Positions 56,957 to 64,000 of a stretch of 64,000 nt of DNA are shown here, piece by piece. The stretch's first letter is position 1; each line of letters begins with the position of its first letter. The translations under genes and the position numbers were made by a program. The stretch is from CAYVKY01 sp964452115 (GTDB lineage: Bacteria > Bacteroidota > Ignavibacteria > Tepidaquicellales > Tepidaquicellaceae). Where the stretch lies: NCBI GenBank assembly GCA_964452115.1, contig CAYVKY010000001.1, positions 9,211-73,210 on the forward strand, read 5' to 3'. The notes beneath the pieces were generated by a model. That model was not told the DNA's origin. It saw only the letters and a program-made list of their open reading frames with translations, and searched no databases.

Positions 56957-59311
56957 ATGAAACAATTCATTCTTGCTTTATGCTTCTTAGCAGCGGCAAT
57001 CAACCTGCAGGCGCAGGTTATACCTCTTGATTCAATCAGGGTACAGGATGCAAACGGAGTTCCTGTATTATTAAATCAAATTGTAACGGTTCAGGGAACG
57101 GTTACTACACATCAGGAATTCGGAGCAGTTCTTGTTTATTTTCAGAGCGGCACGGCAGGAACGGTAGGGTATGATGCAACCTTCTGCAGCGGTGTCACAC
57201 GCGGTGACAGTGTGCAGGTTACGGGTAAGGTAGTACAGTATAACGGACTAACCGAATTTCAGCCAGTAAATTCTTTCCAGATTTTAAGCAGCGGAAAGAC
57301 CGTGAACCCGGTGGTGGTTACAACCACACAGGCAAGAACAAACGGAGAGGCTTATGAAGGAAGATTAATTAAAATAAATAATATCACTCAGGTAAAAAAT
57401 ACTTCTGGAGCACCGGTTACTCAATGGACAGTTTCAGGTTCGGGAACGAATTACAGAATATTTTCAGGCGGAGATTCAGTCGAAATAAGAATCTACGCAA
57501 CGACGAATATTGCAAATACTGCAATTCCCTCATTCCCATTTTCAGTTACAGCACTTGAGAGTCAGTTTCAGTCTACATCTCCATATCTTGGCGGGTACCA
57601 GATACTGCCGAGAGATTTAAATGATTTCACGGTTGAAGGCGGCGGTCCGAATATTCCGGCAGCACCTGTAGAGACTAATATTTTGCCGACAAGTGTTACT
57701 TTGACGTTTGCAACACTTTCTGCGGGAGATACAAAAGTAAAATATTTTATTTCAGATTCACTTTACCAGCCTGAAGTTTATACCGATTCAGTATATGATG
57801 CATCACAGGTTACATCGCACGTTATCACGCTGAATAACCTCACTCCCGGAAAGATTTATTATGCAACAGTATCATCCACAAATTCTACGGGAACGAGCAC
57901 TTACACTCCTAAATATTTCAGCACTGCTTCTCATACAACTTCGCGCGGAATATTTGAAGTGTATTTTAATAAATCAATTGACGCATCAATTGCAATGCCG
58001 AATAACACTGCAAACGGAAACACCGACCTGAAAGTGCGGCTCGGGCAGCGGATTGACTCAGCTCAGCATTCAATTGACATGGCAATATACTCATTTGATG
58101 ATGTAACTATAATCAGAGATAAACTTATCAATGCATTTGCAAGAGGCGTCAAAATCAGAATCGTATATGATTACCGCTCAGGTACTCCTCAGGCACTGAT
58201 GCAGGATTTAATTAATGCAGGTATCGGTGTGATGATAAGGCCTTCAAGCAGTTACATTATGCATAACAAATTTATGATATTTGATTCAAGAGATAACTCA
58301 TCATATTCGGATGACTGGCTATGGTGCGGTTCATCAAATATTACCACTACACAGTTCAATACCGATGTTCAAAATGTGCTTTTTATTCAGGATGAATCAT
58401 TATGCCGTGCCTACACGAGAGAATTTGAAGAAATGTGGGGCTCGCACAGCGACTATAAAAATTCTGCACTTTCGAAATTCGGCGCACAGAAACTGAATAA
58501 CACACCGCATTTGTTTAAAATCAATAACAAGAATGTGGAATGTTATTTTTCACCGTCGGACGGAGTATCGGAAAGAATCGTAAGCTTGATACAAACAGAA
58601 ACCAATAAATCAATTGACTTCTGTATTCTTACTTTTACAAGATTCCAGATTGAAAATGCAATGAAGTCAAGATATAATCCGCCTAACACCTATGTGCGTG
58701 GTGTTTTTGACCATGATACTTCAGGCGGTCAGGGAATGGTATTCGCAGAAATGCACGGCACGGGCGGTTCAATTCCGTGGAATCCGGCTGCAAGAGTTTA
58801 TCTTGAAAACTATACCGGCATGCTGCACCATAAATATATTCTGATTGACCCGGATATGCCGTCAAGCAATCCCGTTGTCGAAACAGGCTCATACAATTTT
58901 ACAAATGCGGCTACATTCGGAAATGATGAAAACATACTGATTATTTATGACTCACTTATCGCAAATCAATATTTACAGGAATTCTCAAAAAGAATATCCG
59001 ATGCCGGCGGTTCGATAGGAATTCAGAAAGACGGAGACGTGATACCGGCAGGCTTTGAAGTTTATCAGAACTATCCGAATCCGTTCAATCCGATGACTAC
59101 AATCAAGTTTGCAATATCATCGGAAAATCAGGTAACGCTAAAAGTGAGCGATATACTCGGCAGGGAAGTTCTGACAAATAACTTCGGAAAGTTAACGTCA
59201 GGAGTATATAATTATTCACTGGATGCATCGAAATTATCATCCGGAGTATATTTCTATACGATTGAAGCGGGCAGCAAAATAAAGACTATGAAAATGGTTG
59301 TAATGAAATAA
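56957..59311 (+). CDS. T9SS-exported phospholipase D family protein (two HKD motifs)
   Basis: A 784-residue exported protein with a signal peptide ending at 'AINLQAQ'. Residues 25-125 are an OB-like domain as in extracellular nucleases ('QIVTVQGTVTTHQEFGAVLV'). A fibronectin III domain follows (about 235-325). The PLD part has two complete HKD motifs, 'HNKFMIFD' (His436, Lys438, Asp443) and 'HHKYILID' (His624, Lys626, Asp631), with conserved 'WCGSSNITTTQFNTDVQN' and 'ETGSYNFTNAATFGNDEN'. The T9SS sorting domain is 'YQNYPNPFNPMTTIKF'. It is probably a surface nuclease or phospholipase; the OB domain favours nuclease. Confidence 0.9.
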   Translation: MKQFILALCFLAAAINLQAQVIPLDSIRVQDANGVPVLLNQIVTVQGTVTTHQEFGAVLVYFQSGTAGTVGYDATFCSGVTRGDSVQVTGKVVQYNGLTEFQPVNSFQILSSGKTVNPVVVTTTQARTNGEAYEGRLIKINNITQVKNTSGAPVTQWTVSGSGTNYRIFSGGDSVEIRIYATTNIANTAIPSFPFSVTALESQFQSTSPYLGGYQILPRDLNDFTVEGGGPNIPAAPVETNILPTSVTLTFATLSAGDTKVKYFISDSLYQPEVYTDSVYDASQVTSHVITLNNLTPGKIYYATVSSTNSTGTSTYTPKYFSTASHTTSRGIFEVYFNKSIDASIAMPNNTANGNTDLKVRLGQRIDSAQHSIDMAIYSFDDVTIIRDKLINAFARGVKIRIVYDYRSGTPQALMQDLINAGIGVMIRPSSSYIMHNKFMIFDSRDNSSYSDDWLWCGSSNITTTQFNTDVQNVLFIQDESLCRAYTREFEEMWGSHSDYKNSALSKFGAQKLNNTPHLFKINNKNVECYFSPSDGVSERIVSLIQTETNKSIDFCILTFTRFQIENAMKSRYNPPNTYVRGVFDHDTSGGQGMVFAEMHGTGGSIPWNPAARVYLENYTGMLHHKYILIDPDMPSSNPVVETGSYNFTNAATFGNDENILIIYDSLIANQYLQEFSKRISDAGGSIGIQKDGDVIPAGFEVYQNYPNPFNPMTTIKFAISSENQVTLKVSDILGREVLTNNFGKLTSGVYNYSLDASKLSSGVYFYTIEAGSKIKTMKMVVMK

Positions 59312-59329
59312 AATAATTTTAATATTAAA

Positions 59330-59363
59330 AAGTAATGCTGAAAATTTATTTTCAGCATTACTT
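59330..59363 (+). terminator. Terminator after the PLD gene
   Basis: A perfect 15-bp stem (59330-59344 with 59349-59363) and a 4-base loop, 18 bases past the stop codon, followed by A-T-T-T-T. It closes the cluster and overlaps the 5' extension of the next frame, so that regulator must start later. Confidence 0.85.
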
Positions 59364-59409
59364 ATTTTATAAGCAGGGTTATAATATGTATAAATTTGTT
59401 AAAGGAACT

Positions 59410-60801
59410 ATGAAAAAAGCCCTTATAGTTGATGATGATATATCGGCGATAGCAATTCTGAAAAAACATCTTAAGGATTCCGGACTCAAAGTAACAGCGG
59501 TTTTTGATGCTTACAATGTAATTGAAAAAATAAAACATACGAAGTATGATATCCTGATTGCAAACTTCAATATGCTTGATATGAACGGAATTGAACTGAC
59601 TGAGCAGGTGATGAAAATTGACAGGGATATAGTAATAATATTTATTACTTCATTTTCCTCGATTCATTCCATTATGGAAGCGCTGATGAAGGGTGCATTT
59701 GATTATCTGTCAAAACCAATTGATACTGACGAACTGCTTTTTAGCATTAAAAGAGGGCTTGAATATGTTTCGCTGAAAAATGAAAATCTTCTTCTGAAAA
59801 CGAAACTGAAAAAGCTAAAAGAAAAATCAGGCGGATTTGAATCAAAAAATGAAGTAGTAAAAGGAATTTTAAAAGAAGCAGCAAAAACCGCTGCAACGGA
59901 TTACCCGGTTTTAATTACCGGAGAAAACGGAACAGGAAAAGAATATTTAGCCGCATTTATACATAATAACAGTTCAAGAAAGTCAGCGCAGTTTATTTCA
60001 ATGGATTGCAAAGCAATGCATCCGCTGATTCTGGAATCCGAATTATTCGGACATAAAAAGAATGCGTTTACCGGTGCCGCATCAGACAGCAAAGGACTGT
60101 TTGAAATTTTAGACGGCGGTACAATCGTCCTGAAAAATATTGAGCGTCTGGAAACCATGCTTCAGGAAAAACTTTTAAGAATGCTCACTGACAAAGAATT
60201 TTCAAGAATCGGAGATTCTAAAATTATTTCGAGCAATGTGCGGATTATTGCAACTACATCAGCAGAGCTGGAATCTGAAGTGAAGAACGGAAATTTCCGT
60301 GAAGATTTATACCGGAGCCTGTCAGAATATATTTTTACTCTGCCGCCGTTGCGTGAAAGAAAAGATGATATTATGTTTTACTTTCAGATGTATTTAAATT
60401 ATTTTTGTAATAAAAAGAAATCAGAACAAAAAACTGTATCTGGTGACGTTTTGAAGATTTTGGAAAAGTATGACTGGAAGGGAAATATTCCGGAGATTAT
60501 GAATCTGGCAGAGCGTCTGTCCGTGCTGTCTGACAAGAGAATCGTGACATCCGACCTTTTGCCTGAGGAAATAATAAATTCCGTCATAAATAAGAAGAAC
60601 AAGGCTGTGGTTGATTTTAACTCAATCAAGCAGAATGTCATCAGACAGTTTGAAGTTGATTTTATAAAAAAATATCTTGAAAAAAATAACGGCAATGTTG
60701 CCGCTACTGCAAAAGAAATTAATTTTCATGAGGTAAGTTTACGGCAGAAAATATCAAAACTCGGAATAAATCCTCAGAAATATAAAACGAACAATAAATA
60801 A
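59410..60801 (+). CDS. Degenerate NtrC-type sigma-54 activator-like protein
   Basis: A 463-residue protein with receiver, AAA+ and Fis-type HTH domains. The receiver keeps Asp8-10, a Thr and the Lys of 'YLSKPID', but the phospho-acceptor is Asn52 ('DILIANFNMLDMNG'). In the AAA+ domain Walker A is intact ('GENGTGKE', 171-178), the GAFTGA loop is 'NAFTGA' (218-223), and Walker B has Lys242-Asn243 ('GTIVLKNIERL') instead of Asp-Glu. The Arg finger region 'FREDLYRSL' is present, as is the HTH ('NVAATAKEINFHEVSLRQKI'). It can probably bind DNA and perhaps ATP but not hydrolyse it. The start at 59410 has AAAGGA upstream; an ATG at 59386 is also possible. aspS follows six bases after the stop. Confidence 0.85.
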   Translation: MKKALIVDDDISAIAILKKHLKDSGLKVTAVFDAYNVIEKIKHTKYDILIANFNMLDMNGIELTEQVMKIDRDIVIIFITSFSSIHSIMEALMKGAFDYLSKPIDTDELLFSIKRGLEYVSLKNENLLLKTKLKKLKEKSGGFESKNEVVKGILKEAAKTAATDYPVLITGENGTGKEYLAAFIHNNSSRKSAQFISMDCKAMHPLILESELFGHKKNAFTGAASDSKGLFEILDGGTIVLKNIERLETMLQEKLLRMLTDKEFSRIGDSKIISSNVRIIATTSAELESEVKNGNFREDLYRSLSEYIFTLPPLRERKDDIMFYFQMYLNYFCNKKKSEQKTVSGDVLKILEKYDWKGNIPEIMNLAERLSVLSDKRIVTSDLLPEEIINSVINKKNKAVVDFNSIKQNVIRQFEVDFIKKYLEKNNGNVAATAKEINFHEVSLRQKISKLGINPQKYKTNNK

Positions 60802-60807
60802 AATAAA

Positions 60808-62583
60808 ATGAATTTTACAGTTAGGACACATACTTGCGGGGAACTGAATGTTTCTGCAACAGGGAATGATGTAGTATTAAACGGGTGGGTTGCAAAAAAG
60901 CGTGACCTTGGAGGGCTCCTTTTTATTGACTTAAGGGACAGATACGGACTCACGCAGCTTAAAATTAATCCCGATAATAAAGCGCTGTATGAAACTGCAT
61001 TATCACTTGGAAATGAATATGTGATATCGGCTTCGGGCAAAGTGATTAAAAGGGAAAGCATAAATAAAAATATTCCTACGGGCGAAATAGAAATTGATGT
61101 CGCAAAAATTGAGATACTGAATAAATCGGATATTCCGCCTTTCAATGTTGAGGAAGATGTGAAAGCGTCGGAGGAACTCCGCCTGCAGTACAGATACCTC
61201 GACCTCAGAAGAAAAACTCTGGCAAAAAATCTTGTGCTGAGAAGTAAAGTTTATCAGCTTGTACACAACTATTATCAGAAATATAATTTTGTAGAAGTGG
61301 AAACTCCGATTCTGATGAAGTCAACCCCTGAAGGCGCGCGCGACTATCTGGTGCCTTCAAGAATTCAGAAAGGAAAGTTTTATGCGCTGCCGCAATCTCC
61401 GCAGACGTATAAACAGATACTGATGATATCGGGGCTCGACCGCTATATGCAGATTTGCAAGTGCTTCCGCGATGAAGACCTGCGCGCAGACCGCCAGCCG
61501 GAGTTCACGCAGATTGATGTTGAAATGAGTTTCGTGAAACAGGAAAATATTTTCGAATTATCTGAGGGACTTTTCAAGTACATCTGGAAAGAAACGCTTG
61601 GAATTAATATCGAAACGCCGTTCAGACAGATGACTTACGATGATGCTATGATGCAGTATGGCAGCGATAAACCTGACCTGAGGGTTAAAGGCGGTATGAA
61701 AATTCAAAACCTTTCTGAGACAGTTAATGGCAGCGGGTTTAAAGTATTCAACGATGTACTTGAAAGCGGAGGCATAGTAGCCGGAATAAAACTTTCAAAA
61801 CAGGAAGTATCCAGGAAAGTGATTGACGGGCTTACCGAGTTCGTAAAGAAAAACGGAATGGGCGGAATGGCTTATATAAAAATAGGAAATGACGGAAATA
61901 TTTCATCGCCTATTGCTAAATTTTTTGAAACGGAAAAACTTAATGAAATTGTAAAATATTTTGAAGCAGGGAATTCGGATACAATCTTTATACTTTCAGG
62001 CGAAAAGAAAAAAACACTTCAGGCGCTCGGACAATTGCGTCTGAAAATCGCCGAAGACTATAAACTGATTGATGAAACTAAATATGAATTCCTTTGGATT
62101 ACGGATTTTCCGCTCTTTGCATTTGATGAAGAAGAGGGAAGGTATTACGGCGAGCATCACATATTCACAATGCCTAAAACGGAATATCTGCCGCTGCTGG
62201 ATTCGGATAAAAAAGAAGACATCGAAAGCATCCGTGCAGAATGTTATGACCTTGTGCTGAACGGCAATGAACTCGGCAGCGGAAGCATCAGAATTCATAC
62301 GCCGGAAATTCAGAAAAAAGTTTTCAACGTAATCGGACTTACCGATGAAGAAGCGAACGAAAAATTCGGATTTATGCTTGAAGCATTCCGTTACGGTGCA
62401 CCGCCGCACGGAGGCGTGGCATTCGGCTTTGACAGAATAGTGGCAATTCTTTGCGGACTCAAATCCATCAAAGATGTAATTGCATTCCCGAAAACTGTAA
62501 GCGCTGCATCGCTGATGGACAACTGTCCCAGTCACGTGGAAGATAAACAGCTTAAGGAATTAGGAATTAGTATCAATAAATGA
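60808..62583 (+). CDS. aspS: Aspartyl-tRNA synthetase
   Basis: A 591-residue class IIb synthetase. The N-terminal anticodon-binding OB domain ('VVLNGWVAKKRDLGGLLFID') is followed by the catalytic core with motif 1-2 ('FVEVETPILMKSTPEGARDY', 'CFRDEDLRADRQPEFTQID'), the bacterial GAD insertion (about 280-410) and motif 3 ('GAPPHGGVAFGFDRIV'). Length is typical of the bacterial type. It lies six bases after the sigma-54-like gene and 51 bases before ahcY. Confidence 0.98.
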   Translation: MNFTVRTHTCGELNVSATGNDVVLNGWVAKKRDLGGLLFIDLRDRYGLTQLKINPDNKALYETALSLGNEYVISASGKVIKRESINKNIPTGEIEIDVAKIEILNKSDIPPFNVEEDVKASEELRLQYRYLDLRRKTLAKNLVLRSKVYQLVHNYYQKYNFVEVETPILMKSTPEGARDYLVPSRIQKGKFYALPQSPQTYKQILMISGLDRYMQICKCFRDEDLRADRQPEFTQIDVEMSFVKQENIFELSEGLFKYIWKETLGINIETPFRQMTYDDAMMQYGSDKPDLRVKGGMKIQNLSETVNGSGFKVFNDVLESGGIVAGIKLSKQEVSRKVIDGLTEFVKKNGMGGMAYIKIGNDGNISSPIAKFFETEKLNEIVKYFEAGNSDTIFILSGEKKKTLQALGQLRLKIAEDYKLIDETKYEFLWITDFPLFAFDEEEGRYYGEHHIFTMPKTEYLPLLDSDKKEDIESIRAECYDLVLNGNELGSGSIRIHTPEIQKKVFNVIGLTDEEANEKFGFMLEAFRYGAPPHGGVAFGFDRIVAILCGLKSIKDVIAFPKTVSAASLMDNCPSHVEDKQLKELGISINK

Positions 62584-62634
62584 CTTTAGTTAAAAATTAA
62601 TTATTATTAAATTTCGAGAATTTAAAAGTTAAAA

Positions 62635-63900
62635 ATGGCAAAATTCAAAGTAAAAGATTTAAAGTTAGCAGAGCAAGGAAAAAAGAAAATCGAATGGGCG
62701 GAATCAAGAATGCCCGTACTTGCTGCACTAAGAGAAAAATATAAAAAGACCAAACCATTTAAAGGTTACAGAATAGCTGGCTGCCTGCACGTTACAAAGG
62801 AAACGGCAGTACTCATAAAAACTTTCAAAGATGCAGGAGCAGAAGTAAGCTGGAGCGGCTGCAACCCGTTATCAACTCAGGATGACGTAGCAGCGGCGCT
62901 TGCAAAAGACGGCATTTCTATTTATGCATGGCACGGAATGAACACAAAAGAATTTTACTGGTGCATTGACAGAACACTTGACTTTAAACCTCAGCTCACA
63001 CTGGATGACGGCGCAGACCTGATTTTCAGTGTGCATAATAAATATAAAAACCTGATTCCGACTATTATCGGAGGAACAGAAGAGACTACAACCGGAGTTC
63101 ACCGTTTAAGAAAAATGCACGAAGGCGGAGCGCTCAAATATCCCGTGTATGCAGTCAATGACTCAATCACAAAATGGGATTTTGACAATGTGTACGGTAC
63201 AGGTCAGTCAACACTGGATGGCATACTGAGAGCTACATCAGTACTGCTTGCAGGAAAGAATTTTGTCGTAGCAGGATACGGACACTGCGGAAGCGGTGTG
63301 GCAACCAGAGCAAAAGGTATGGGTGCAGAAACATTCATTACCGAAGTAAAGCCCACAGCAGCACTGAAAGCCACTCTTGAAGGACACAGAGTTTTGAAGA
63401 TGGATGACGCAGCAAAAATCGGTGATGTATTTGTAACCGCAACAGGCGTCAAAGATGTGATTACAAAGAAACATTTCCTCTCAATGAAAGAAGGCGCAAT
63501 AGTTTGCAACACAGGACACTATGACTGCGAAATAAATATTAATGACCTTGAATCAGTAACAAAATCCAAGAGGGAATTAAGACCGAACTGCGAAGAATAC
63601 ACACTCAAAAACGGAAAGAAAATTTATCTCCTCGCAAAAGGCAGACTTGTAAACCTTTCCGCAGCAGAAGGACATCCGTCTGAAGTAATGGATATGAGTT
63701 TCGCAAATCAGTTTAACGCTCAGCTCAGTCTCGTAAACGACCACAAAAAAGGCGTCAAAAAGCCTCTCGGCGTTTATGTACTTCCCGAATCAATGGATCA
63801 GGCAATTGCCGGACTTAAACTCTCTACTATGGGCTTAAAGCTCGACAAACTGACCAAGGAACAGCTCAGATATATTGATGATTACTCGGAAGGAACTTAA
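62635..63900 (+). CDS. ahcY: Adenosylhomocysteinase
   Basis: A 421-residue NAD-dependent enzyme that splits S-adenosylhomocysteine into adenosine and homocysteine. Motifs are 'GYRIAGCLHVTKETAVLIKT', 'GGTEETTTGVHRLRKM', the NAD-binding 'VVAGYGHCGSGVATRAKGMG' and 'AAEGHPSEVMDMSFANQ'. Length is in the shorter bacterial range. With metK it completes part of the methyl cycle. No SAH riboswitch was recognised upstream in the 51-base gap. Confidence 0.97.
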   Translation: MAKFKVKDLKLAEQGKKKIEWAESRMPVLAALREKYKKTKPFKGYRIAGCLHVTKETAVLIKTFKDAGAEVSWSGCNPLSTQDDVAAALAKDGISIYAWHGMNTKEFYWCIDRTLDFKPQLTLDDGADLIFSVHNKYKNLIPTIIGGTEETTTGVHRLRKMHEGGALKYPVYAVNDSITKWDFDNVYGTGQSTLDGILRATSVLLAGKNFVVAGYGHCGSGVATRAKGMGAETFITEVKPTAALKATLEGHRVLKMDDAAKIGDVFVTATGVKDVITKKHFLSMKEGAIVCNTGHYDCEININDLESVTKSKRELRPNCEEYTLKNGKKIYLLAKGRLVNLSAAEGHPSEVMDMSFANQFNAQLSLVNDHKKGVKKPLGVYVLPESMDQAIAGLKLSTMGLKLDKLTKEQLRYIDDYSEGT

Positions 63901-63902
63901 TC

Positions 63903-63936
63903 AATTAAGAATTATGAATTAAGAATTAAGAATTAG
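63903..63936. repeat. Short AT-rich tandem repeat
   Basis: The sequence repeats the unit AATTAAG/AATTATG several times just past ahcY. It is a low-complexity run of about 34 bases immediately before the last partial gene. Confidence 0.6.
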
Positions 63937-63952
63937 AAAGGGGATTTTGAAG

Positions 63953-64000
63953 TTGGCGAAGAGTAATGTAATATCGGAAAAAAGTATTAAGTATGCATTA
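63953..64000 (+). CDS. Start of a probable four-helix-bundle (S23-type) protein
   Basis: An open frame that runs off the window edge. From a TTG at 63953 it reads 'LAKSNVISEKSIKYAL', which resembles the N-terminus of four-helix-bundle proteins related to those encoded in 23S rRNA intervening sequences ('NVI..KS..FA'). AAAGGGG (63937-63943) lies nine bases upstream. A TTG at 63947 is an alternative. Only 16 codons are visible. Confidence 0.45.
   Translation, partial: MAKSNVISEKSIKYAL

Noticed and set aside
59335..59409. Extended start of the sigma-54-like gene
   Set aside because: The extension begins inside the terminator hairpin of the PLD gene; the receiver domain starts naturally at 59410.
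61996..62535. 179-codon minus-strand frame opposite aspS
   Set aside because: It lies wholly inside the conserved aspS coding sequence and its translation is Phe/Cys/His-rich without any recognisable domain.
63903..63936. Repeats near the right end considered as a CRISPR start
   Set aside because: Units are only seven bases with no spacers; this is a low-complexity AT run.

Overview
The window reads as a stretch of chromosome from a member of the Bacteroidota/Chlorobi group, most likely the Ignavibacteria (phylum assigned by inference). The reasons are a type IX secretion system (T9SS) sortase PorU with a PorV partner, several exported proteins ending in the T9SS sorting domain with the 'YPNPFNP' signature, TonB-dependent and SPOR/RlpA envelope proteins, low GC, promoter-like TAnnTTTG boxes, and Shine-Dalgarno sequences on only some genes. 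No insertion sequence, prophage, CRISPR array or rRNA operon was seen.

Layout. 1-1681 (+): end of dtd, a Rossmann/DUF2520 protein and a secreted barrel-like protein. 1678-11214 (-): a glycosyltransferase, an M6-like exported protein whose catalytic motif is lost, PorV and the sortase PorU. 11435-19320 (-): an envelope and lipid block running purL, a barrel-like protein, MlaE-MlaF-MlaD, acpP, fabF, rnc. 19458-22652 (-): metK and a membrane Fe-S protein that probably passes electrons from ETF to quinone. 22717-29431 (-): five overlapping genes, coaX, a propeller-like protein, a YjbQ protein, a GT-C-like membrane protein and a large nuclease-helicase. 29492-32525 (-): etfB, etfA, a bifunctional nuclease with a UVR motif, and a small barrel protein. 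32631-34082 (+): initiator tRNA, YajQ and an amidase, meeting rlpA (-) at a shared terminator. 35335-41197 (-): two different glutamate dehydrogenases around a receiver-receiver-ATP-grasp protein. 41258-44050 (-): a GNAT-like protein, Bcp and FtsX.

44346-59311 (+) is the most distinctive region: eight co-directional genes for three T9SS cargo proteins (one a two-HKD phospholipase D family protein with an OB-like domain), two lipoproteins, a TonB-dependent receptor, a PorV/PorQ paralogue and a GT-C-like membrane protein. It looks like a dedicated surface and export module. 59410-63900 (+): a sigma-54-type regulator that has lost its phospho-acceptor Asp and its Walker B acidic pair, then aspS and ahcY. 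The window ends in the start of a probable four-helix-bundle protein.

The best leads for something undescribed are the degenerate sigma-54 regulator, the pseudo-M6 protease, the receiver/ATP-grasp protein with an unassigned C-terminal domain, the 44-59 kb surface cluster, and a terminator-like hairpin lying between a good promoter and porU.
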